From Torymus aiolomorphi (lineage: Eukaryota; Arthropoda; Insecta; Hymenoptera; Torymidae), in assembly GCA_036365515.1 (NCBI GenBank), contig CM070877.1, forward strand, positions 9,705,101 to 9,769,100: a DNA stretch of 64,000 nt. Reading direction: 5' to 3'. Below the pieces are notes generated by a model, which saw only the letters and a list, made by a program, of their open reading frames with translations, was not told the DNA's origin and did no database searches. A program made the position numbers and the translations under genes. This document shows positions 22,701 through 36,118 of the stretch, piece after piece (position 1 is the stretch's first letter; the number at the start of each line of letters is the position of its first letter).

Positions 22701-25700
22701 TTACGCACTAGTTTCGAACGGTATTTTATACCACGAGCGCCGAAAAATCATATCAAAGTTGTGATTTTGAGGTTAGAGTGGTATAAAAGTTTTAATGTAT
22801 TGAAAGAGGACTTTCTTCCCATCCACGGATTAGCATGTTCGACAATTGTCGAGAAATTTTTAAATGTAGCATAAACAACTAATAGTAAGTACGGTTCTAA
22901 ATTAACTTTAAATCCGTTATTAATAATAATTGTCGATCATAGCTATTTAAGAATGATTTAATTTCTGTAGCACTATAAAGATAACTTTCGCAACATTTTC
23001 ACTCTCTAATTTTCTTGATACTTCTATAATTTTGCAGTAAGTTTCAAAAATACCTAAAGTAATGTCCTTTTAAAACAAGTTAACATATTTAAAAATGATA
23101 AATTGAAATGTTGTATCAAGATTCTTTTATGATAAATACATTTTAAAAACGAAAAGCTTAAAATAAAATTATTAATTAAATCTTGGTAAAATGAATTTTT
23201 AAAAGAAAAATATATAATTGAAGATATGAAAACTCATGTAAACATTGTAAGGAACTAATTATACTTAAAACAAAAATTTATTTAAAAGTCAAAAATGTTA
23301 GTCAAGTTTTCAACTCTCTGACAATTAAAAATGATTTAAATACACGATAAGAAAATGGTATATATACAGTAAATATAGCAAACAGTTTTGGAAACATGAC
23401 ATCATCCTGTCTCGTAAAGTTACTATACAAACTGTAATAATAATATAAAGTATAAGCTATTTTTTAATGTTTATACAGTTTTTGCTGTAGCTCAGCTAAA
23501 ACAAAACTGCTTGTCACTCTCATTCGGCTATTATTCCAGATCTCTTTTTTTACATGAATTTACACAGAAAAATTACGGCAAAGCAATTAAACAAGTCAAA
23601 CACGCAATCACTGCAGCGAAGAACCTGACGGGCATAGCAATCTCCTCTCACCTAAACGAATCCAATTGGAAAGCGCAGCACACACACACACACACATACC
23701 TCCAACCCCCGCTCATAAATCGGCCGTCGCTCGCGCAAATGAGCCATAACCTTTGCGATTATTTAACAAACGAAGATTCGCTCTCCCCTCTTTCTCTCTC
23801 TCTCTCTCTCTATTCCTTTCTCGCTGTCAGCGCGAGTCTCGCGAGCGCTAAACGGCGGCGCGCAGAAATAGACACGCGCGCGCCTGCGCTTTTAAGCGTT
23901 CCCAGAAAAATGCCCGGGGAGAAATAAAATTAAAAGCCCCGCGGACCATTAGTTCCCCTATATACACTCGCGCGACAACGACGACGACGACGAAGAAGCC
24001 AATTTACGAGTGTATATATGCGAGGATGACGGACGCGGCGATGCTTCCGATCGCGGGTGAGTGCGTGTTTTGTTGTCGGAGTTGTGGTTTTACTAATAAA
24101 ACGACGATTGGCTGCGGCGATAAATTAGCTGGTTATTTTTGGGAGGGAGAGTATAGGGTGTGTGTATATAAATAAAAATTTGGGATTCCAGCTGTCGTTC
24201 GTTTGGTATCCGGAATTGACGGGTGTTATGTGTTCGCTGAATTAATTGCCGGGCGAGCGTTAAAGATTTTATTGTGGATGGATGTTAATTGCTTGATCGC
24301 CGTTGTTGCATGTAGTAGGATTTGTTACAGTTTCGAGGGAACGACGAAATGTTTAGTTGTAAATAAGAATATTAGTTTTTCACTATGCGAAATTTTATGT
24401 GATGTACTTTTTTTTTAATCCTGTAAACAATCCTTTTTACAAATGGTGAACATGACGTACGTACACGGAAAACCGAGTTTCCATATAGTAACGCTGGGAT
24501 ACGCTCGTCATATATGATCATTTTTACTTATAAAATCGTAATTTTTATTATTTTATAGCAACTTTTACTCCTGAAATAGTAACTGTTATAGTCTTGTACG
24601 GCATTTGTTACTGATACTGTGATATTTCGTTTCAGCAATCATAAAAATCACTATTAAAATAGTAAAAATCTCACATGACGAGGGTGTTTCAATGCTACTG
24701 TGAAAAATATTAAATTTTCTTATATGAAGTGTAGTTAACATAACCAATTTTCTCTGCGTATAAACAAAGTATAACACGACCAAAAAGGATATATTATTTC
24801 ATTTACGAATTGATAGAAGATGAGATGATCCAAAATTGACGATAAACCAACAGAAAATAAGCACCGACCTATCGCTTTTCTTCTAAGAATATCAACATTA
24901 AAATACTCGAACTATAGTTCTTCTATAATATTTATTTAATCGAGTAAACATAGCAACATCTTTTAATTTCAAACAATACATGTATTAACAATACAGATTT
25001 TCAAATTTAAATCATACAAGGTATGCCTACACCACCCTTAAATCAAATATCAAAGGAAGTGTTCAATTAAGCCCTCCCGCCCCCTCCCCAGCCGGCGAAA
25101 GCCATTTTCACCGCGCATTATCATTATTATTTATCGAACAAAGAACAATCCTACGCAGCAACACTGCACACGCGCATGGGCTCTCAAAAACTTTTCTCTC
25201 CGCAGCAGCAGCAGCGCTTTTGCGCTCTCTCGCGTATAACGCGTACGCACCCTTACATCCAATTTACCCGGCGCGAAATCCAATTCCCCTCGGCGCTTCT
25301 ATATACACCTATACGCGCAGCCGTTATAACGACCGCGGCTCCGTGTAAAATCCTCGGCGGCTACGCTATATATTCAAACAATAGGAAATTCCCGCGTCTC
25401 TCATATCTCCGCGCGAGCTGCAGCGGATTTTGTCGCCTAGGCCTTAATACTCCCTCCGTTCGGAGCGAAGGAAGAGGGAAGAGAGGAAAGGAAGAGAGGA
25501 GGCCTCGCGAAGAAAGGGACGACGACTCTCGACACATCGCCGCGGAGAGAGAGAGGAGGACGCTTGATTTATCGGCCAATTAGTCCGCCGCCGCTGAGCT
25601 TTTCTCTCTCCCCTCTCTCTTTCTCTCGGTCCTCTATTTCATGCGCGCGGGCAGCGAGCAAGAGGCAAAAAAAGTTGAGGAGAGGTAAAAAATCGGGTGT

Positions 25701-28700
25701 AGGTACACGGTGGTGAGATGCGCGCGCGCAGGCATCAATGCGGGGACGGAAATTGTTTCGCGGGCTAATTTACGGGGACGCAGGTTCTCGAGAGGAAGAG
25801 AGGAAGTGGATGTATATTGAAATGACGAGTAAATAGTTGTAAGAGGATTGCTTAGTGGTGGTTTTTTGGATGCCGGTTAATGAGATTCCTGCCATACCGA
25901 AAGCAGAATTTCGCTTTTGGAAGTTCTCGGAACTTTATTGGCTCTGGGTTCTGTCGACAAAAATTTACAACCTGTAGTTCGGGTTCAGAAAAACTAATTC
26001 TACGTTCTTTCTGTGATTACGCAGTAGAGTAATAAAAAATTACTTAAAATCGTCGATAAATAGAATTATAATGTCGGTAAAGTAGGGATTACGACGACAT
26101 TTTTATCGTCCTCTAAATTTTTACCGACTGAGGTAATTGGATAACGACTCGAAAATTTACAGGACGGTAAAGTGTATCATGTTATTTTACTTTATCAAAA
26201 TGGTACATAATTTTATAATCTGCTCAGTCGGCGATAACAGAATTGTAGCAAAAATTAAATTCATGCATTTGATAAACACACGTATACGCATAATAAAATG
26301 AAGGTAAATATTATTTACTGGAACTGTAAAACAGAGTTGAATATTTTCCACCTATCCAATTTATCTGACATATGAGTCGGTTTAGTAAGTAAATCGCGGT
26401 TAATTCGATCAACCGACGTTATATACGCGCGCGTATAATAAAACCAAAAATACGCAAAAATCACGCAAGAAAAACGCAAAACAGAGTATTATTTATCTAT
26501 TGACTTATCTCGAACATTTAGTCGCTCGGCATGTAAATCGCCGTCAATTTCAAGATCAATCGTTAAATTCGTTCGACTAGCGCGCATGCGCGCGCACCTG
26601 TACTACAAAACGACTACAGCATCAGCCGCAAAAAGGTAAAATAATAATGACGTCCCGGTTAATCAGCCTCTCCCCCCATTAAATTTACGGCATAACAGAA
26701 CTTGTCCGCGCCGATATTTCGACACTTTCCCGTCCTCTTCCTACTTAACATAAATTAAGCCATTAATAAGCCGCGCGCGCGGAATCCACTCGCGTATAAC
26801 GTATATATATAAATTTAATTAGATCAGCCGATAACCGCGCACTTTTTTCGAACACCTCCCCCATTCCCCCCCAAAAAAGAAGAAAGAACAAACACGCGTC
26901 ATAACCACGCGCTATCGAAACGCATCGCGGACGGGGGTAAGTATAAATAAATTTCCGCGCACGGAGACGCGCGCACGGATTAAGCGATTATATACACCGC
27001 GCGAGCGACGAGTGGACACGAGACGACGAGAGACGAAGAAATCGTAACGAGCGGGCGGGGGGAGGAGGAGAGGAAGCTGCGCTCGCGAGCGGCTATGACG
27101 CAAAGAGAGAGAAGAGTATTACAGGAACAGGTTTTCTCGTTTTCCCGCGAGTGTCGCGCACCGCCGGCGAACTTGTTCGAATTAATTGCTCGGGCCAATT
27201 AACGCGCGGAGAAGAGGAAAAGGGGGACGAAGAAGAAGGTGGAGAGAGAGAGAGGAGACGAAGAAACTCCTGGCGGTGAAATGACTCGCGCAATCTGTAT
27301 GGGACGCCGGGGAGGGGGAGAGAGATAAGGAGGGATAAATAAACAGGCGCATTCGCGCGTGCATTGTTTTGTCCTTTAGCGTGAGGCGATAATATAGGGG
27401 AGACGCGATTTGGGGCGAAAGGATTGCTTGAGGTTTTTGGCTCGAGGGATCAGGGGAATGGGTTTATTATATGATTTCAGGAAAAATGTTTATAAGTAGA
27501 AGGGTGCTATGTAAAATTACTACAACTAGAAGATGGTTATGATTGGCTTTTTTAATCTTTGTGCAAAAAAATATATGCTTTATTTTAGCTTTGTATTGTT
27601 TATGCAAATGTTCGGGAATTATATCAAAACAAACACATTAAGTAATAGTAGTACAGCAACGATAATCGCACAAACCAGAACCCCTATTTTCTGGCAAAAA
27701 ATTCTTTTATCAAATTAATCGCCTACTCGCTACTAAACGACCCCGTAATACCGATTACCTCGGAGCAACCCTATTTCCTCTCAGCTTCCCTCCCCAAAAA
27801 AAAGATACCCCACCTCTATAAACACCTATTAACCGTGAAATAACGGCCTCGGAAGGAATAACTCACGCTCGAAGCGGCACTTTAATGCCCGCGCGATTTT
27901 CACTTAACGTCCGATCGAATTAACCGCGAGCGTCTCTCTCTCTCTTCTTGGGAGTCTTCTTAATTGCGCTGAAATTTTTAGCGCGTTTTTTTCCTCACCC
28001 CGCCGCGAAAATGAATTCGCCCCGTGCCGCGCGGAGAGCTCTTAATTATTCCCGCGCGGGTATAAATCGCCGGGCGATTTGGTTTACAAAACTCACAGCA
28101 GCAGCACCGCACGGCGCGCGTGTATATATAGGTATACAGAAGCGCGCGCGCGCGCGCGGCAATGCTCGCGGCAAGTAAAAAAAAAGAGGGAGAGAGAGAC
28201 GTGTATGTAAGTACTTATCCTTTTTTCCAATATAGGCGCGGAACATTAATTGGAGTCTCTCGCTCGATTGGTTATTAGAGTGCGAGTCTCACTCACGGCG
28301 AACGTCTTAATTCTCCCTCGCAAATTTTACGTCCGATCATTAAGCGGCGAACCGGCTCCGAGTTTACTACTACTGTATCTGCTTCTCTCTCGCTCTGTCT
28401 CGCGCGCGTTCGCCGTCGCTTTCTAATTCCCTTTTTGCGCCTCTCGCTTTATGTATCTCTCGTCTTTCTCTCGGCGGCGGTTCTATACCGACGCTCTTTC
28501 CGCTCCTGAAGAGGACGAGCAACGGAAAGGTTAATGGCTCTCAAAGGTGTTTCGTAGTAATTTGGCTTTTAATGAGTTGTGCGATTCGGTGTTGTTGTCG
28601 GAATGCTTCGTTTGAAAATTGTCGGGGAGAGCAGGGCGAGTTGGAGGGAATGCTAGCGGCATCTAGAGTCGGCGGGGGTTTACTGGGGGAGGAACGTGGA

Positions 28701-29099
28701 ATGGTGGGCAAGTGCAACGGCTCGGTCGGTACCTAAGAGGATATGGGAAGTATAAGATAACTGCAAGAAATCTTAGATTTATCAGTGTGATGACTAATAC
28801 AGGGAACTCACTTGTTGACATACGTTTAAATAGCTCGTATTAATTTGTATTTTAACAGTCCATTTAATTATAGCCACTCTGAAATCGGCTTTTATATAAA
28901 ATATGTAAAAAAAAGAAACATTAACGTTGTCTAAAAATTGGTAATTATTAATTTCTTAATAATAATCAGTTTTCATTGCTTATAATTTAGCAAGGTGAAA
29001 TTTATTATTTGAAAAGTAAAAGTAAATGAAGAAGTTCAGTAAAATCAAATGGTATTTTATTACATTAAAATTTTTGCCGTCAAAGTATTAAGTACTCCA

Positions 29100-29132
<33 letters not shown>

Positions 29133-30592
29133 ATCAACATTAAAAAAAGATAAATATCCAATTAGGTAGCTGCCATTCAATTCTAATAGAATTGAAATTA
29201 ATTTATACTACAAATTGATTCTTCAAGGTAAATTTTACATTTTTATAAATCGCATGGTTTAAAATTGAGACGCTTTTAAAACAAAATAGTTGTTCTTTTT
29301 TTAAGAGTAATTTTAAAAAGAATTTTACTCCTTTATTTTGTATTTGATACATGAAAAAATCTATGAAATATAAAATGCATAATTAGCTATGATATAATTT
29401 ACTAAAGAAATACGTAAATTTAACAAAAATTGGACAACCTTAAATAAGAACGGATTTTCATTGTTATTGGGAAATTTATTCCATTTTTATATGTACAAAA
29501 TAGGTGTACACACTATAATCATTCACTCAAACTATTTTTTTATTGTACTCATATGACACATTGATGCAATAAAATGTCTTTCATCACTTTGTTATTCATT
29601 GTTTCGTAATTGATTGGTTGGTTTCTAAGGTGAAATTATCGAATATCGCTTATGGGTGTGAGCATATGAAAAAAGAAATTAAACACATTTGAAAGTCAAA
29701 TTTACATTAAAACGTCCTCCGTGACATTAACACGTCCGAACGCGTGTAATCTCCCTTTTTTCCTCACACGTCTTTTTTCCTAATCATTATTCTACCTCAA
29801 ACAACCGTTCTCATCCTGAAAACAAATTCGAGATATTCACGACAACCTGCACTCAAAAAGTTTTTCAGTGTAGGTTTGTTGTTGGTTTTTCTTTTTGGCA
29901 TTACACAAAAATTGTCACTCATACTTTTTTTTTCATCACTGAAAATGCGAAAACAGTGCAAAAAAATTACTTTGTACATATTTGTAAAAACAAGTCCTCC
30001 TGTGTCCTAAATCTTGTACAAATGTCACAAGGTTGATTGTTTTCTTCCATTTATTTAAATGACAAGTCTTTCAATTAAATTTAGATTAAGAACATTTTGT
30101 GACTACAGTTAAACTATACATGGGCATCCTAAAGATGAAAAATTGTAATTAAAAAAATATCTTTCCCTTCTTTAGGTATTAAAACTGAATGCATACAAAA
30201 GTTGTACACATTTTAACAAAAGGTTTATTTTAGTGTTTACACTCAAACTAAACTTGTCATCTGATTCTGAAACTAGTAACTAATTCATCATAAAAGTTAA
30301 AGTTGTAAAATGTTCAAAAATGTTTGACAATATCGAACGTCTAATTAAGAATGTTTAAAAAATAAACACTGTATCAGGTAAATAAGTCACTGTTTCAGAA
30401 TCATTCCTGTTACTACTTGTACAATAATGATCCAGCATTAATCTTTATTGCAGAGCGCTTGTCATTGGTAAAGTGATGATAAAACGATACTGATTTCGCA
30501 AAATGCTGATGATAATAATGGACTTACAGTTAAGAACCTAACCTACAATGGTCTTGTGATTTTTTTTGTGGCTATTGAAAAAAAACCGATAT
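22701..30592. other. Long gene-poor region with CpG-rich islands
   Basis: No supportable exon. CpG- and purine-rich islands lie at about 23,640-24,060, 25,080-25,800, 26,400-27,450 and 27,720-28,740, separated by AT-rich DNA. (GC)n occurs at about 28,142-28,158. The part below 30,592 may hold 3' untranslated sequence of the nucleoplasmin-like gene. It could be intergenic regulatory DNA or a very large intron of a gene whose exons lie outside the window. Confidence 0.4.
29101..29128. repeat. Poly(T) tract
   Basis: 28 consecutive T. Confidence 0.95.
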
Positions 30593-31805
30593 TTATTTCT
30601 TTTTCTGATTCTGGTTTTGGTTCTGGTTCTTGTTGACTTGATTTTTGTTTTTCTGTGCTGGCGCTACTTTATTCTTCTTTTTTTTAGGCTCATCATCTTC
30701 CTCATCTTCCTCATCAGGATCCTACATTACATACAAAAAGAGTTTGAGATAAATAGATTTTCTTTTAATACATTCATAAAAACTATCACTGAGTGTAAAA
30801 TCTAACGCCAAGATGAAAGGAAGGTAACGCAAAAATTATATAAAAACTTTGAGATGATGGTTTATTACAAAATGTTCATGTAGAGACGCAAATTTGTATA
30901 CACAAAATGATCACCAATTATTCGAGTGCAAAGAATTAGAAACAAAATAACATTCTTGAAATACAACTTAAGGTATTTGAATACTGATGAATGAAAGAAA
31001 TTATTCTGCAGTAATAAAAATAAAATATTTTCAAATTAAAATTTAACTCCTAAGACTGATCACTTGTCTACCCCTTCATCCATCTTAGGGCGTTTGGTGC
31101 CATTTTTTTTTAATTCTGAGGATTGTTTTCTTTTCTTTTGTTGTTCCTGAAAGTTGTATCAATGATATACAACCTACATTGACATTTACAAGAGTATTAC
31201 AGGACAGTGGAAGGAGTTAGTTACTACATATGGATATCTATAGCGTTATGCGGATAGAGTGAAATAAACAAGCAAGTGATATAAACAGTCACAATCATAT
31301 CACCTTTTCATCATCTTCATCATCAAAGTTGTCGACCTCAACTTCCTCATCCTCCATATCTTCAAATTCATCAATGTGTGTAGCTGTTGAAGATTTATAA
31401 TATCAATAAGGATAATAACAGGTTTTTTTATTAATATTAAAAAATTTAGGTAAACATACCAAGGAGATTGTGTCCAACTATATGCACGGGTCCACTTCCT
31501 TTGATGAGTGTGAACGTTACTGGTGGATCAGGGAAACTGAGGTCAAGGATGATTTGTGATGTCTTGCCCATCTCTAACAGAGCAATGGGAATTTTGATGG
31601 GTCCTTTGAGTCCCATGGCTTCTACCTGGAGAACATTGATTTCACCAGCCTTTGCCTCTGCACCTAACAGTGCCTACAAAAGGTAACATAAAATTATTAA
31701 AAATACACAAAAATTTTCACATTTTTTTTTTGAACTTTCTGAATATTTAACTTATTTTATGAGCATTAAATACAAAAATTGATTTACACTATATCTTAAT
31801 ATACA

Positions 31806-31865
<60 letters not shown>

Positions 31866-33255
31866 ACAATGTTCTCTTTAAACATATGTAACACCTAAAA
31901 CAAGACAAACTTTCATTTTGTAACAACTTTGGATTAAATTTGAAATTATGGTGAAAATCAATAAAAAAAAAATACAGTAGTTTCAAGTTTACACAAAAAT
32001 AAGATAAAATAAAGTTTTTCTTCGAGATATTACATTACATACATTAAAAAAACAAAGTAGAAATAAGTGTTGAATATAACATTCGAATAAATAATTAAAA
32101 GTGGTATAATCCAGAATCCGTATAATTATCTTGTTCTCTAAATACTTGAAATAATTTTATATAGATTCTTTTTTCTAAAAAGATTAAATTTTGATATACA
32201 TTTTGTACAATTGAGTTGAATTTTTTTAAATCCCAGAAAAGTTAAACTACATTTCAAGTATGCTATAGTTACTTTGTAATATACTTTATCTACAGTACTT
32301 TTTTTCCTATATTTAACTTTGGCATTTTTTTTTAAATACACATGGCAACAACAATAGTCATTTAATAAAAGTTCCTTTTTTTTTATACAAAAATGAAGTT
32401 ATATTCTTTGAAAAACGAAATTTAATACGCATTGCATACTATAAGGAAATATCCCCTTCCTTCCCACCCAACCACTTCTAAACCATGGCATATCAAACAC
32501 CTCCACTGACAGGAGGCAGGTGTCTAAATAGAACCACAAAACAAACGCGCGACTCCACGGCCAAGTAACAACCGCTGGCGAGACGAGAAAGAGAAAAAAA
32601 AAATGAACAAACGTGCACGCGGGAGCGTCCGTTTATTAGGTTAGCATCCACTGTGCTCTCTCTCTCTCTCACTTTCGCTGCAGCTGCCTATATATACGCT
32701 TGTCGCTTGGCGGCCGATGTTTTCAGCCCTGACCGTGTCTCTCGGTTCATGCTAATTACGTATGTACGCTAAATTTGCGAAAAAATAAGGGCGTAGAAGC
32801 ACAAAGAATATATGACTCTTACCATTTTGATGATGAGCTTCTGATCGACTCCGAAATGCTGGTTGCTGTCGGATTCGTCATTCTTTGGCTCGGGGTCCCA
32901 GACCTCGACGGTCTTGGTGCCGTCCAACGTGACTCCTGTAACCGTGCAAAATCCATATTAGTACAACCCTTCTTCCGCCCTCTACACTAAAACCGCCCTC
33001 AACAACCGTAAACCCTCGGAAATCGCGTAATAACCAAGCCAGCGCTAATAAACGTCGGCATCTCGCACGCGGATATGCCGCTGCCGCCGGAGCCGCGCAA
33101 TGGCCGCGCGCGCGCACACACGACGATCACCGGCGTCCTTCCCATTTCACCCTTGACGGCACGTAAAGTAAGCCCTTGGGCATAAAAATTCCAAGCCTAG
33201 TGCAATCCTGGTAACAGGGACTTCAACACTCACCGTAAAGGTATTCCTCAGCCAT
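30593..33255 (-). CDS. Nlp: Nucleoplasmin-like histone chaperone with two alternative last exons
   Basis: Exons: 33255-33234, 32935-32823, 31673-31460 and 31383-31304, then either 31146-31060 (171 residues) or 30721-30593 (185 residues). Both last exons join in phase 0. Nucleoplasmins are pentameric nuclear chaperones for core histones. The core is seen as VTLDGTKTVEVWDPE, HFGVDQKLIIKMALLGAEA, VEAMGLKGPIKIPIALL and the family signature GSGPVHIVGHNLLA. An acidic tract (EDMEDEEVEVDNFDDEDDEK) follows as histone-binding region. The proximal last exon gives a basic tail (KKRKQSSELKKNGTKRPK). The distal one adds a second acidic run (DPDEEDEEDDE) and a Lys/Asn/Gln-rich tail. Start chosen at MAEEYLYG, in a CpG-rich promoter region. 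The symbol follows the Drosophila orthologue. Confidence 0.88.
31814..31863. repeat. Poly(A) tract in an Nlp intron
   Basis: About 50 consecutive A on the plus strand, in the intron between the second and third coding exons of the nucleoplasmin-like gene. Confidence 0.95.
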
Positions 33256-36118
33256 GACGATTGTGGGGATATTCTCGGATGAACGATGAGCTGCGGCACA
33301 CGGGCGTCGGTCGACTCGAGAAGGACGAATGAGACTCTCTGACGCGCCGCTGAGCGTACAATGCCAATGCCGAGTTGAGAGAGAGCGACCGAAGCGACGC
33401 CGCCGAGTTTGTGTGTACGCGTGCGCGCGCTTTTGCACGTGCGTGCCTTAATGCGCATGCGTGCCGGGGCGCCGGTACATACTCCGTGGGGTGGATATAT
33501 AGTATAGTGGATTGTGAATATAGTGGATTATAGTGGGTGGAATAACTATATGTATTGTTGTATATATATATAGAGTGATTGTAATCGGTATAATTGTTGG
33601 AGGTAATATTGCTTTTTTAAGCTTGTGATGATTTTTTTGTAGGTTATGTAGAGTGAGATTGATGGAAGGAAAGTCGCTTCAATCATAGGCACATTAATCG
33701 ATTTTCATTTGGATCTTTTTCCATACATTTCATAACAGAATCAATTGTAAGTTCATCTATTTTCTAAAAAGATCATTTAACTCGAAAAATTCTTTTTCAC
33801 CGTCTTTCCTAGATCAGGCTATACATCAGAGAGTAAAAAAAGCTATAACGCTATATAAGTATATAATATCTATATCATACGGTTTACAATAGGCCTCTAC
33901 GCACATATACTTTTGGACAAGGCAAGAGAGCGTGCGGCGCCGGCGCGTTGTTGCTGTGTGCTCAACGCGACACGCGTGGCGGGATATACCTATATATAAG
34001 TAATCTACCTATCGGAGCGGCAGTTTTTTCACTTACGTAAGGCTCCAGCACGCGATAATTTATGATAATCGAATGCGGCAATTTTGTCGCCAGGCAAATT
34101 GTAATAATTGACCCGCGCGCGCGTGTATATGCGGGTTTTTGACCCGGTGTGCATGGAACTCGGAAGGTTACGAAAACGCCGACGTTGGTCGTTTCGATGA
34201 TTCTTTTATCAAATTTTGGATATAATGGAGATCATGGGTGGTGGAAATGTTGGTCAGGATGCGTAGATCGTAGGAATGCAATAACGCGTCCATACTTTTT
34301 TATCCTATAACAGCGATTACAGAGCCGCTACACAACAGTTGGCTATGCTGAATCAACTGCAGGGCCGGATTCACGTGATGCAGTTTATAAAAATCATAAT
34401 TGTGTGCATTTTTATACATGAATAAATACCGTTTAATAAGTACACACCTGCATGCTAATTCCTTCATGAGATAGAATACGCAAAACACATGGCAGTGTTT
34501 ATAAAAATAATATTTTATCAACAGAGGAAACGAGTTTTACTTTTTAAGTTTAATTATAATTAAAAAAAGTCCTTTAATAGTTTCGAATAGAAACTATCAA
34601 CTTTTTATACAAAACAAAAATTCCTTAATTTAGAAAAAAAAAACTCTAAATTAGAATATTTTTTCGAAAACGCTCCAAAATTTTAGGTGCTCCAACCCCG
34701 CACTGGCCGAAAGAATTTCGAAAAAAGCCATTATAAGTACTTTTAGATCTTATAGCATCGACGAGTCTCCTCCTTATAGTTCTGCTCATGCGTCTCCCTC
34801 TCTGAAAATCGAAAGCGCCGTCGACGGGAGAAATAAAAAGCCGCATGAGAGACGCCGCATCATCATCGCCTCCGCACGCTTGCTCTCCTATATTTTTCTC
34901 GTCGGCTGAATCTCTCGCGAACATCTATTTAGAATTCGCGAGCAACACTGCGTGAAAGTTCGTCTCTAGCGCGCGGAACGCTGCGGCAACCTTGATTGAT
35001 CGTGTGGTGTGCGTGTACTGCGTGTGACAGATAGGTGCGTGTACATGTACAAGTAGGTATGTGACAAAACAATGCGCGCGACGATGTGAGAAGTAGCTCC
35101 GCTGCTGAGGTTCCGGAGTATAGCGCTAGCCCTGTGCGCGCGTGAGAAAGAGAGTAGGTATATAAGCAAGAGGACGACGTATAGTGTGGACTAGACGAAG
35201 GGTTTCTCGGGTAAGTAGTAGTCATGTGTCATCAGAAAAAAGAAAATAAACAAACGGTGTAGGTGGGACGGATACGATTTCGTTCCGCGAATGTATATGC
35301 GAGTGCTTCTATATATTGATCTCTGCTCCGAAATGGAGAGAGGAGGAGATGAAAAGTTGAAAAGCCGCTGCTGCAGCACGCGGGGAAGGAAAAACACGAC
35401 CGCGGGGACGTCGTCTGGTTACGTGGCCACGTGTTCCGCACGTTCGCTAGCCCATGGGACCTTGACGAAATCCGCTATACTTACATGTAAAATTTATACT
35501 TACCTGCGCCCCGAAATGTCCCATAGCCCTTGTGTCTCTATAGGAGAGCGTTCGTTCGTAGCGTGGGAAAACAATTGACGGCTCGAAGTAGGAGGTTCGG
35601 AGTCACGGCGAGCGTTAATGTGTAGAGTATTGATTTTTTTCTAATCAATAGTTAAAATTCGGTATGTTGTGATGGAATTGACGCTTGTGGGATAGTTTAG
35701 GTGGAGGATTAATTTTGTGTTGTTGGATTTGTTGACTGTGGAAAAAGTGTTGAGTGGTGATGGATGGACGTACCTATTATTGATATATGGAATTTCAAGT
35801 ATATTAAAAAAAAAGCGTTCTTTTGAATTGTAGCCATTTAATTAAAGAGGTTTCTTTTTTAACCTGTTTATGCTATTTTGTTATTATGTAGGCTGTTCAG
35901 TTGTAATTGTTTAGAAAATAATGATGCAGAAAATTCTTGTTTGATAAACTTGATGTAACATCTTTCATATAAAACCATTTTTGTAAGATAACACTTTATT
36001 GTTGTGTTACTTTTAGTTGACCAATTTTTTTTTTTATTCATTTATTTTTATTTGATTTAATTATCACTTGAATGACATATTTCTTTCAGTGTATTGACTG
36101 CAGTCCCAAATTTTCAAA
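33256..36118. other. CpG-rich divergent intergenic region
   Basis: Lies between the minus-strand nucleoplasmin-like gene and the plus-strand RGG/Trp-Asp gene, so it should hold both promoters. CpG-rich blocks at 33,256-33,480, 33,900-34,150 and 34,730-35,600 are candidate promoter islands. A splice acceptor (TTTCTTTCAG, ending at 36,089) just before the downstream start codon shows that the plus-strand gene has at least one untranslated first exon here. Open frames of 60-98 codons within the islands are Arg/Ser/Thr-rich and overlap each other on both strands, so none is accepted. Confidence 0.5.

Noticed and set aside
24463..24760. Possible TIR element (ACACGGAAAACCGAG against TCTCTGCGT inverse)
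   Set aside because: The inverted match is too weak to call, though the style resembles the TA element at 55,519.
26912..28246. Overlapping Arg/Ser/Leu-rich open frames
   Set aside because: Products of GAGAGA and GCGCGC repeats on the opposite strand.
34646..35578. Open frames in the divergent promoter island
   Set aside because: Overlapping, compositionally biased, no family motif. The region is better explained as promoter DNA.
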